A DNA stretch of 6,000 nucleotides from DATLBY01 sp035526665 (GTDB lineage Bacteria > Acidobacteriota > Terriglobia > Bryobacterales > Bryobacteraceae). The stretch covers positions 1 to 6,000 of the forward strand of contig DATLBY010000305.1 in the NCBI GenBank assembly GCA_035526665.1. The letters are read 5' to 3'. Each line of letters opens with the position of its first letter. Positions within the stretch are counted from its first letter, which is position 1. A program made the position numbers and the translations under genes. The notes below the pieces were generated by a model. That model worked only from the letters and a program-made list of their open reading frames with translations, was not told the origin of the DNA and ran no database searches. Below, piece by piece: positions 1-5,628 of the stretch.

Positions 1-1164
1 CCGGTGGATCCGAACTTGAAGCCGAAAGTCAAAGAGCAGATGGTCACGACCGCCTCGCAGCTGCCGCTGGAGGTGAACGATGCGGTTTTGAGCTACATCC
101 ACTATTTTTCCGGCGAGCGCGGACGCAAAACTCTCATTGCCGGGCTAAAGCGCGCTGGAAAGTATAAGCCTCTCATCTCCCGCATTCTGGCGGAGGAAGG
201 GGTGCCCCAGGAGTTAATCTACCTGGCGCAGGCGGAATCCGGATTCCTGCCGCGTGCGGTATCGAATAAGGCCGCTACGGGCATGTGGCAATTCGTGCAG
301 TGGCGCGGACGGGAGTACGGTCTCAACCAGACCGCTTACACCGACGATCGTCTGGATCCGGAAAAAGCGACTCGCTCGGCGGCACGTCATCTACGCGATT
401 TGTACGAACGATTCGGTGACTGGTACCTGGCTATCGCCGGCTACAACTGTGGTCCCGGTGGAGTCGAAAAGGCCGTGCAGCGGACGGGATATGCCGATTT
501 CTGGCAACTTCGCAGCCGCAACGCCCTGCCGAAGGAAACAACCAATTACGTGCCAATTATCCTGGCCTTTACGATCATGGCCAAGAACGCCAAGGATTAT
601 GACATCGATAACATCGAGGTCGATCGTCCTCTGGAGTACGATACGATTCCAATGGCGGCCCCAACTCACTTGGCCCTGGTCGCCGATGTTGCCGACCACC
701 CTGTATCGGACATCCGGGAATTGAATCCGGCACTATTGGGTAACGTGGCCCCGGTGAATTATCAGCTCAGGATTCCGAAAGGCACGATGGGCTCCGTCAT
801 TGCGGGCATGGAGAGCATTCCTGAGCAGCGGCGCGCTTCCTGGCGCGTGCACCGCATGGGCCAGGGTGACACTATCGCCTCTATTGCACGTCGCTACAAC
901 ATGCCGGTGAGTACGCTGACAGCTGCCAACACGTCCTCCAGTTTGGAGACAGGGAACATGCTGGTGATACCCGCCGCCGCACAACAGGAGCCCAGACAAC
1001 GTGCAGCGGTCCGGAGCAAAACCAACAAGAAGACCATCTTTGCCAAGGTCAAAACTACCGCCAAGCCGCCTTTGAAGCGAACTGTAGCCGCTCGCAGGCC
1101 GGCTTCCAAGCCCACCCACCGTCGCGCCTCCGCGGGGACGATGCAAACTGCCAGCTTGCGTTAA
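1..1164 (+). CDS. Lytic murein transglycosylase, MltD-like (SLT + LysM), 5'-truncated
   Basis: Cleaves the glycan strands of peptidoglycan by a non-hydrolytic mechanism at the cell envelope. The frame is open from base 1, so the start and any signal peptide lie upstream. The GTG at 4 is probably internal. Counting from that GTG codon, an SLT (lysozyme-like) domain spans about residues 64-165. The catalytic Glu is E78 in AQAESGF, followed by GMWQF (93-97) and AGYNCGPGG (145-153), all hallmarks of family 1 transglycosylases. Residues about 208-260 look like the degenerate LysM-like linker seen in MltD proteins, and 280-323 is a LysM peptidoglycan-binding module (RVHRMGQGDTIASIA, ending in LVIP). 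The last 56 residues hold 17 Lys/Arg, an unusual basic, low-complexity tail. The family call is confident. The exact subfamily is less so because the N-terminus is missing. Confidence 0.93.
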   Translation, partial: PVDPNLKPKVKEQMVTTASQLPLEVNDAVLSYIHYFSGERGRKTLIAGLKRAGKYKPLISRILAEEGVPQELIYLAQAESGFLPRAVSNKAATGMWQFVQWRGREYGLNQTAYTDDRLDPEKATRSAARHLRDLYERFGDWYLAIAGYNCGPGGVEKAVQRTGYADFWQLRSRNALPKETTNYVPIILAFTIMAKNAKDYDIDNIEVDRPLEYDTIPMAAPTHLALVADVADHPVSDIRELNPALLGNVAPVNYQLRIPKGTMGSVIAGMESIPEQRRASWRVHRMGQGDTIASIARRYNMPVSTLTAANTSSSLETGNMLVIPAAAQQEPRQRAAVRSKTNKKTIFAKVKTTAKPPLKRTVAARRPASKPTHRRASAGTMQTASLR

Positions 1165-1190
1165 ACTGCCTTACCTCCTTCGAATTTCAG

Positions 1191-1221
1191 CGCCGCGGCC
1201 TAAACGGTTCGCGGCGTTTTT
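1191..1221 (+). terminator. Rho-independent terminator after the transglycosylase
   Basis: CGCCGCG (1191-1197) pairs perfectly with CGCGGCG (1210-1216). The 12-base loop can form a small extra CC/GG pairing, and TTTTT (1217-1221) and GTTT follow directly. The hairpin sits 27 bases after the transglycosylase stop, as expected for its transcript end. Confidence 0.85.
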
Positions 1222-1224
1222 GTT

Positions 1225-1278
1225 TGGTATGATGAAACGCTAATTCCGGCTTGCCTGGAAAAGAAAAGGCGTTATTCT
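1225..1278 (+). promoter_or_regulatory. Candidate promoters for the H1-like gene
   Basis: Two weak sigma-70-like candidates lie between the terminator and the H1-like gene. One is an extended -10, TGGTATGAT (1225-1233, hexamer TATGAT), with no good -35. The other is TTGCCT (1251-1256), a 16-base spacer and TATTCT (1273-1278), four of six matches in each box. A promoter is expected here because a terminator precedes the gene, but which one is used cannot be decided from sequence. Confidence 0.35.
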
Positions 1279-1297
1279 AAATTGTGAAATGCTTGAG

Positions 1298-1303
1298 AGG
1301 AGG
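1298..1303 (+). promoter_or_regulatory. Strong ribosome binding site of the H1-like gene
   Basis: A full AGGAGG lies 9 bases before the ATG at 1313 and fixes that start. Such a perfect Shine-Dalgarno is the strongest in the window and fits an abundant, chromatin-type protein. Confidence 0.85.
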
Positions 1304-1312
1304 CTCAACTGA

Positions 1313-2041
1313 ATGAACGATCGTGGGTGGATTGCTCGTGCGGAAGACGAAGATCTGGACGATTTCGAATACGACGAAGAGCACGTCGAGCTGGAATCGG
1401 AGATTGGCGAGTATGGGGCGGCGGACGACGATGACGATGATCTGGAGGAGCAGGACACACCGGCAAAGCCTGCCAAGTCATCCAAAACCGAGGTGAAGGA
1501 ACCTCCCTCCGAGGAGGGCGAGGGCGGTGGCAAGATCATAGGCGAAGCTGAAAGCTCAGATCGAAAAGACAACAACTCCGGCGCCTCTTCCCGTAGCGCG
1601 ATCTCCGAACCGGCTGAGGAGACAACACCTCAGCGCAAACCAATGAAGAAGGCGAAGTCCGCCGGTAAGCCGGCCGGCAAAAAGGCTGCACCTAAGAGCT
1701 CGTCGAAGACGGTGGCTGGAAAGAAAGCTGCGCCGGCGAAGGGCACCGCAAAAAAATCCGCCTCCAAAAAGGCGGCTGTGAAAAAAGCAGCTCTGAAAAA
1801 GACAGCTCCGAAGAAGGCTATGGTAAAAAAAGCGGCAGTAAAGAAGGCAGCGGTCAAGAAGGCTGGGGTCAAAAAAGCGGCCCTTAAGAAGGCTACCGTC
1901 AAAAAGCCGGCGCCGCGGAATTTGCCCGCAAAAAAAGCGGCTGTGAAAAAAGCTCCGGGCAAAAATGCCCGCAAGGTGGCTCCGGCCAAGAAAAAGGCTA
2001 CAGCGAAAAAAGCTCCAGCAAAGAAATCCAGAAGGCGCTAG
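1313..2041 (+). CDS. Histone H1-like Lys/Ala-rich protein with acidic N-terminus
   Basis: A 242-residue protein of two opposite halves. Residues 1-50 hold 24 Asp/Glu, including a run of six Asp at 38-43. Residues about 50-106 are a mixed, Ser/Glu-rich linker. Residues 107-242 hold 53 Lys/Arg with Ala, Pro and Val, resembling the C-terminal tail of eukaryotic histone H1 and bacterial H1-like proteins (Hc2, BpH2 and AlgP types), which bind and condense DNA. Residues 152-201 are ten in-register five-residue units of the form KKAAV. No globular domain is visible, so most of it is probably disordered. DNA binding is inferred from composition. The acidic head could instead bind other basic proteins or mask the tail. 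It has its own perfect Shine-Dalgarno and follows a terminator, so it is probably a single-gene transcript. The start is well supported. Confidence 0.88.
   Translation: MNDRGWIARAEDEDLDDFEYDEEHVELESEIGEYGAADDDDDDLEEQDTPAKPAKSSKTEVKEPPSEEGEGGGKIIGEAESSDRKDNNSGASSRSAISEPAEETTPQRKPMKKAKSAGKPAGKKAAPKSSSKTVAGKKAAPAKGTAKKSASKKAAVKKAALKKTAPKKAMVKKAAVKKAAVKKAGVKKAALKKATVKKPAPRNLPAKKAAVKKAPGKNARKVAPAKKKATAKKAPAKKSRRR
1766..1915 (+). repeat. Ten tandem 15-bp imperfect repeats (KKAAV units)
   Basis: Ten consecutive 15-base units encode KKAAV, KKAAL, KKTAP, KKAMV, KKAAV, KKAAV, KKAGV, KKAAL, KKATV and KKPAP with no break in register. Codon choice varies between units (AAA AAG, AAG AAG, AAA AAA), so the DNA repeat is diverged while the peptide pattern is kept. 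Such tracts can change length between strains by whole units without shifting the frame. Confidence 0.85.
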
Positions 2042-2056
2042 GCCGAATCAGCGAGG

Positions 2057-2109
2057 ACGGGCTGAGATCCGTCCCGGCCGGTTCCCAGCCGTGCCGGATC
2101 TCAGCCCGT
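2057..2109. repeat. Perfect 15-bp inverted repeat at a convergent gene junction
   Basis: ACGGGCTGAGATCCG (2057-2071) is the exact reverse complement of CGGATCTCAGCCCGT (2095-2109), with a 23-base spacer that itself contains the palindrome CCGGCCGG. The element begins 15 bases after the H1-like stop, and its right arm covers the last codons and TGA of the small minus-strand gene. It could act as a bidirectional terminator or mRNA 3'-end stabiliser. There is no T-run on either side, so it is not a canonical intrinsic terminator. Confidence 0.75.
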
Positions 2110-2310
2110 AACCACAGTCCGGCAGCGCTCAAACAACTGAATAAGTGCATCGGCATATTCTTCCGCCGACCGGCCCGATTTGCCGGCATAACCAGCTGCC
2201 GGGGCACCTTTGCCATACCCGGTGGTAACGGCAATAAACTTCATTAATTCTAATGCGATCTCATCTTTATTACGGCCGGGCGCGGGCGGGTTATTAGTTT
2301 CATCAGGCAT
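2101..2310 (-). CDS. Small hypothetical protein (69 aa)
   Basis: No function is recognised. The gene is supported by a strong Shine-Dalgarno (GGAGG, 7 bases before the ATG) and by protein-like sequence. A Pro/Asn-rich N-terminus of about 14 residues leads to a helix-like stretch (DEIALELMKFIAVTT, 16-30), a Gly/Ala-rich turn (31-45) and a second amphipathic helix (SAEEYADALIQLFERCRTVV, 48-67). There is no signal peptide, membrane segment, metal-binding motif or helix-turn-helix. It is probably a small soluble cytoplasmic protein, perhaps oligomeric. It is divergent from the HipA-like gene across 40 bases and convergent with the H1-like gene. Its last three codons and stop lie inside a 15-bp inverted repeat. 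A regulatory or partner role towards the HipA-like protein is only a guess from position. Confidence 0.72.
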   Translation of the reverse strand: MPDETNNPPAPGRNKDEIALELMKFIAVTTGYGKGAPAAGYAGKSGRSAEEYADALIQLFERCRTVVTG

Positions 2311-2317
2311 TATGATT

Positions 2318-2322
2318 CCTCC
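2318..2322 (-). promoter_or_regulatory. Ribosome binding site of the small minus-strand gene
   Basis: On the minus strand GGAGG (within TGGAGGAA) stands 7 bases before the ATG whose first base is 2310. This good match is the main reason to believe the 69-residue frame is a gene. Confidence 0.75.
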
Positions 2323-2350
2323 AGGGTTAATCCTCTAGGGTACTGCACTC

Positions 2351-3184
2351 ATGCCCGTTAATGCCCGTCGGTTAATAAGAAAGATGCGCGGCGGCGCCCA
2401 GGCGCATCTGATCGAGGCGGACGACGGGCGGTTTTATGTTGTGAAATTTCAAAACAACCCGCAGCACCGCCGCATTTTAGTGAATGAGATGATCGCGTCG
2501 GCCTTCCTAGAGTATCTTCAGATAAAATCTCCCGAGACTGCGATCGTCCACCTCGATTCGGAGTTCCTGCTGTCAAATCCGGAAATCCACATTCGGCTGG
2601 GAAGTGTACGGGCCGCTGTTGTCGCGGGCTGGCACTTCGGATCGTGCTTCCCGGGCGATCCCGCCAAGGTGGCGGTCTATGACTTTGTGCCGGACGCGCT
2701 GCTGCATCAGACCGCCAACGTGGCTGAGTTCACAGCCATGCTGATCTTCGACAAATGGACCGCGAATGCCGATGCGCGGCAGTCGATCTTCATCCGTGCG
2801 CGCCTGCGTGAATATGCACCGGAGTTCGCCGACCATCCACTCCGCGTCGGCTTTGTAGCGCTGATGATCGACCACGGCTTTCTGTTCAACGGTCCGCACT
2901 GGGACTTTCCCGATTCTCCACTGCAGGGACTGTACTTCCGCCCCTCAGTATATGCTCGAGTGCGCGCGTGGGAGGATCTTCAGCCCTGGCTGGACCAGGT
3001 GACCCATTTTCCCGAACAGATTGTGGATCGCGCGCTGAAACAGATTCCTCCTGAGTGGCTGGCAGGGGACGAGTCGGCGCTCGAAGCACTGATGGAAACC
3101 TTGATGAACCGGCGTAAGCGGGTGCCGGAACTGATTGAGGCCTGTGCGCGCGGGCGCCTCAATCCTTTTCCAAACTGGAAGTGA
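2351..3184 (+). CDS. HipA-like kinase domain protein (HipA_2 type), orphan
   Basis: A 277-residue protein of the HipA-like kinase group, related in fold to the HipA toxin kinase and to PI3/4-kinase-like folds, but much shorter than classical HipA (about 440 residues). The N-lobe shows a glycine-containing nucleotide loop (GGAQAHLIEADDG, 14-26), a probable ATP-binding lysine K32 in FYVVKFQNN, and E46 of the following helix. The catalytic loop is FDKWTANADARQ (133-144) with D134, N139 and D141. The metal-binding motif is IDHG (173-176) with D174, so the kinase residues look intact. No HipB-type helix-turn-helix antitoxin is encoded next to it. Substrate unknown. The ATG at 2351 has only a weak TAGGG at 2336-2340, but the protein starts naturally there. 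Its 3' end overlaps convergent thiO by 26 bp. Confidence 0.85.
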   Translation: MPVNARRLIRKMRGGAQAHLIEADDGRFYVVKFQNNPQHRRILVNEMIASAFLEYLQIKSPETAIVHLDSEFLLSNPEIHIRLGSVRAAVVAGWHFGSCFPGDPAKVAVYDFVPDALLHQTANVAEFTAMLIFDKWTANADARQSIFIRARLREYAPEFADHPLRVGFVALMIDHGFLFNGPHWDFPDSPLQGLYFRPSVYARVRAWEDLQPWLDQVTHFPEQIVDRALKQIPPEWLAGDESALEALMETLMNRRKRVPELIEACARGRLNPFPNWK

Positions 3185-4220
3185 ATATTCCGGCGGCGAT
3201 GCGTTCCGCGGTTTCCGGTGCTGCCAGAATTCCATTGCGATAGTGCCCGTATGCCAGCCACAAATTGGAATCATTCCAGCGCCGGATGAGGGGCGCCGCC
3301 GAGTCGGTGCCGGGCCGCAGTCCCGTCCAGACGCTTGTCCGGTGCGCTCCGGCAAGCAGTCCCGGCAGAATGGCATCCGCTTCGGCGCGAATCTCCGCCG
3401 CGATCGTTTCATCGACGTGCTTATCGAAACCGGCGTCCTCAGTCGACGCTCCTGCAACGGTAAAGCCGCTGGATCGCTGCAGAACGTAGGTGTGCCCGTA
3501 GCGCACTAGCGGCCCTAAGCTCCCCGGCGGCAGCTCAAACCCAAGTAGATGACCCTTCACCGGGTAGGCGCGCGGTAGCCTGACGCTGGGAATTTCGATG
3601 GCGCTGCTCCATGCACCGGCGGCAATCACCACGGAGCCTGCTTCGACATCATTCACGCGGAAAGAATTCCGCTGCGGAAGAATGCGATCGACTCGGCATC
3701 CTTCGCGCAGGTCCACGTCCAGGCGAGTCAATACCTGCCGCAACGCGCGCATCAAATCCACGGGATCGACGAGGCCGTCGTCAGGATAAAACCGGGCTCC
3801 CGCCACATCCCGCGCTACCGCCGCCGGGAGATCGGACAGAGGAAGAGGTTCCGAGGGAATCCCCAGGACACGCTGCGATTCCGAGCGAGTCGACAGAGCA
3901 GCCAGTTCCTCCCCGGTCCGCACCACTTCGACCGCACCGCAACGCCGGAAGTCAACGGAGCAGGCCGACTCCAGGACCAGTTCCTCCACAAACGAGCCGT
4001 AACGCCGCAGACTAGCTACCAAAAGACGAGCGAGTTCGGAGTCGCCTGCCACTTCGCCTCCGGGGGCCAGCATCCCGGCCCCCGCCGTGCTCGCTTCGCC
4101 GCCAAGGTTTCCCGCCTCAAACAGAACAACTTTCAAGCCTTGTTGAACCAGCCGCCACGCAATGGTGCATCCGATAATGCCGCCTCCGACGATGGCACAA
4201 TCAGGCATACGAGTATTCAT
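3159..4220 (-). CDS. thiO: Glycine oxidase ThiO (FAD-dependent amine oxidase)
   Basis: A flavoprotein of the DAO family. ThiO oxidises glycine with O2 to the imine, which hydrolyses to glyoxylate and ammonia, releasing H2O2; in thiamine synthesis the imine (dehydroglycine) feeds thiazole formation. Residues are counted from the TTG at 4226. The Rossmann FAD motif IVGGGIIG is at 12-19 with Gly14, Gly16 and Gly19, and the ribose-binding acidic residue is E37. The C-terminal signature GLRPGTDSAAPLI (302-314) and YGHYRNGILAAP (326-337) is typical of ThiO. Full length, about 353 residues. Three in-frame starts exist: TTG 4226, ATG 4220 and ATG 4208. I chose 4220 because GGTAG stands 6 bases upstream; 4208 is also possible. 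No other thiazole gene (thiS, thiG) is in the window, so another small-amine substrate cannot be excluded. Confidence 0.9.
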   Translation of the reverse strand: MNTRMPDCAIVGGGIIGCTIAWRLVQQGLKVVLFEAGNLGGEASTAGAGMLAPGGEVAGDSELARLLVASLRRYGSFVEELVLESACSVDFRRCGAVEVVRTGEELAALSTRSESQRVLGIPSEPLPLSDLPAAVARDVAGARFYPDDGLVDPVDLMRALRQVLTRLDVDLREGCRVDRILPQRNSFRVNDVEAGSVVIAAGAWSSAIEIPSVRLPRAYPVKGHLLGFELPPGSLGPLVRYGHTYVLQRSSGFTVAGASTEDAGFDKHVDETIAAEIRAEADAILPGLLAGAHRTSVWTGLRPGTDSAAPLIRRWNDSNLWLAYGHYRNGILAAPETAERIAAGIFTSSLEKD

Positions 4221-4249
4221 GCTCAACTACCATGCTATCCGGTAGAATT

Positions 4250-4254
4250 AAGGG
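4250..4254 (+). promoter_or_regulatory. Ribosome binding site fixing the aminotransferase start
   Basis: AAGGG lies 5 bases before the ATG at 4260. It favours this start over the longer upstream open frame, whose extra 40 residues lie antisense to the thiO coding sequence and have no family resemblance. Confidence 0.6.
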
Positions 4255-4259
4255 CAGCT

Positions 4260-5126
4260 ATGTTCCGGCTCCTTCTTCACAACGACAAGATTGCCGACGT
4301 TTCTGAAAGCGTGCTGCGTCCCGGGCAGGTGGGGACGCTATCGGGTTGGGGAGTGTTCAGCACCATCCGTGTATCAAACGGCAGGCTCTTCGCTTTCGAG
4401 CGGCACTTTGCGCGGATGAAACGTGATGCCGCGCTGGTCCGGATTCCCTTCCCGGCGGATGCAAACTGGCTCGAAAGCCGGCTGCTCAGCCTGGTGGAAG
4501 CCAACCAAGCGCCCGATGCCACCCTGCGTGTGGCGATCATTCGCAATAAGGGCGGCATTTGGGAAGCACCGGGAATTGACCGCGAGTTCGATTTAGTTGC
4601 CTTAATGACCGCGTTGAAGGATTGGGGCACGGGAGTGAAACTCGATGTCGCGCCCCAGGCTCGTCACGCGGAATCGAAGTTCGCGGGAACCAAGGTGCTC
4701 TCGTGGGCATTCAATCTAACCCTCTATGAGCAGGCACAGGAGAGCGGGTTTGACGAGGTGGTCCTGCTAAATGAGCGGGACGAGGTGAGCGAATGCACCT
4801 CGGCGAACATTTTTGTCTCTCGTGGTAACCAGGTGTGGACGCCGCCGCTTACCTCCGGATGTCTCCCCGGCATAACCAGAGAGCTTCTGCTTACAGACGT
4901 AAAGGTGGAGGGAATACAGGTTTCGGAGAAGACGCTCCTACTGGAGGACCTGGAAACGGCTGACGAAGTATTCATCACTTCCACCACGCGCGATCTTCTC
5001 CCGGTAATCGAGATTGCCGGTCTGCGGATCCAACAGCGTGGGACATCCCGAGCAGCCTTGCAGACGGCATTTTCGCAGTATATCCGCGAATACAGCGGCC
5101 TGCGGATTGCCTCCAGTGTGCGGTAG
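4260..5126 (+). CDS. Aminotransferase class IV (fold-type IV PLP enzyme)
   Basis: A 288-residue cytoplasmic PLP enzyme of the family holding branched-chain aminotransferase (IlvE), D-amino-acid aminotransferase and aminodeoxychorismate lyase (PabC). The Schiff-base lysine is K145 in GTKVLSWAFN. E178 in VSECTSANIF is the pyridine-nitrogen-binding Glu. SGCLPGITRELLL (199-211) and ITSTTRDLLPV (239-249) are the cofactor- and substrate-side motifs, and the early helix FERHFARM (46-53) is usual for the family. Length is normal. The frame is open further upstream (from 4140), but that part lies antisense to thiO. The ATG at 4260, preceded by AAGGG 5 bases away, gives the natural N-terminus. The substrate cannot be fixed: no clear IlvE-specific motif is seen. 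It is divergent from thiO and probably co-transcribed with the zinc-ribbon gene 35 bp downstream. Confidence 0.88.
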   Translation: MFRLLLHNDKIADVSESVLRPGQVGTLSGWGVFSTIRVSNGRLFAFERHFARMKRDAALVRIPFPADANWLESRLLSLVEANQAPDATLRVAIIRNKGGIWEAPGIDREFDLVALMTALKDWGTGVKLDVAPQARHAESKFAGTKVLSWAFNLTLYEQAQESGFDEVVLLNERDEVSECTSANIFVSRGNQVWTPPLTSGCLPGITRELLLTDVKVEGIQVSEKTLLLEDLETADEVFITSTTRDLLPVIEIAGLRIQQRGTSRAALQTAFSQYIREYSGLRIASSVR

Positions 5127-5161
5127 CTCATGTGGCGGTAAACTAATAGGTACTCATCGGG

Positions 5162-5563
5162 ATGCTGAATATTACCTGTCCTGCCTGTAAGTCCCGAAAT
5201 GTACGCTCGTCGCTGTCGCGCAATTTTGCCGAGCGGGTGGCCAAAGCATTTGGTTTTTTCCAGATTCGCTGCAAAGAGTGCAACACCCGCTTTACCAGGC
5301 AGATTTGGGACATACGAAATGCCTTTTACGCACGTTGCCCGCGCTGTTATCGGCTGGACCTAAGCACATGGTCGCTGGACTACTATCGTGCACCCATGCG
5401 TTGGCGTTTTTATTTGAAAATCGGGGCAGCGTGCCGGCGCTGCGAATACTGCCGGCATAACTGGGTTACTTTTCGACCGTGTAAGATCAGGTACGAAAGG
5501 CCACGAAAGTCACAACCGGCGGGGGGAACCGACGCCGACGAGGCACAATTATCCAAGTTTTAA
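5162..5563 (+). CDS. Double zinc-ribbon protein of unknown function
   Basis: A 133-residue basic protein with ten cysteines, most in CxxC pairs: C6/C9 with C37/C40, then C59/C62 with C91/C94 and extra C97 and C107. This is what two tandem zinc ribbons would give, each about 35 residues knuckle to knuckle. Between the first pair of knuckles is a basic helix (SLSRNFAERVAKAFGFF), and the second ribbon is rich in Trp, Tyr and Arg. Short single zinc-ribbon proteins with this layout are common in bacteria and usually unassigned. Nucleic-acid binding or a structural role is plausible but not shown. There is no membrane segment, and the last 25 residues are a disordered, mixed-charge tail. It starts 35 bases after the aminotransferase stop, so it is probably in the same transcript. 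The ribosome binding site is weak (TAGGT, 10 bases upstream). Confidence 0.8.
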   Translation: MLNITCPACKSRNVRSSLSRNFAERVAKAFGFFQIRCKECNTRFTRQIWDIRNAFYARCPRCYRLDLSTWSLDYYRAPMRWRFYLKIGAACRRCEYCRHNWVTFRPCKIRYERPRKSQPAGGTDADEAQLSKF

Positions 5564-5628
5564 GATGGTAAGCGCTCAAAAGCAGATGGTTCCAAGTGAC
5601 CCAGGTGACAACTCGTCCCCCCACCGGC

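Noticed and set aside
1766..1915. Short direct repeats suggestive of a CRISPR array
   Set aside because: The units are 15 bases, contiguous and in coding phase, with no spacers; they encode the KKAAV peptide repeat.
1240..1989. Minus-strand open frames (Ser-rich and Phe/Ala-rich) opposite the H1-like gene
   Set aside because: They are the complement of acidic and Lys/Ala codons; Lys codons read as Phe or Leu on the other strand. There is no ribosome binding site, and the plus-strand gene is clear.
2351..2368. Direct repeat ATGCCCGT at 2351 and 2361 as a second start
   Set aside because: The copy at 2361 is in another frame and meets a stop after four codons.
2573..3457. Minus-strand frames opposite the HipA-like gene and running into the thiO region
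   Set aside because: They overlap well-supported genes, lack motifs and have composition typical of shadow frames in GC-rich DNA.
3135..4015. Plus-strand frames within thiO
   Set aside because: They are antisense to a full-length ThiO with intact FAD and C-terminal signatures; Arg/Pro/Ser-rich shadow sequence.
4243..4248. TAGAAT as a -10 box for the aminotransferase
   Set aside because: It would start the transcript about 5 bases before the ATG, removing the AAGGG ribosome binding site, and no -35 box matches.
4140..4259. Longer N-terminus for the aminotransferase
   Set aside because: The extra 40 residues are antisense to the thiO 5' end and unlike the family; a ribosome binding site sits before ATG 4260.
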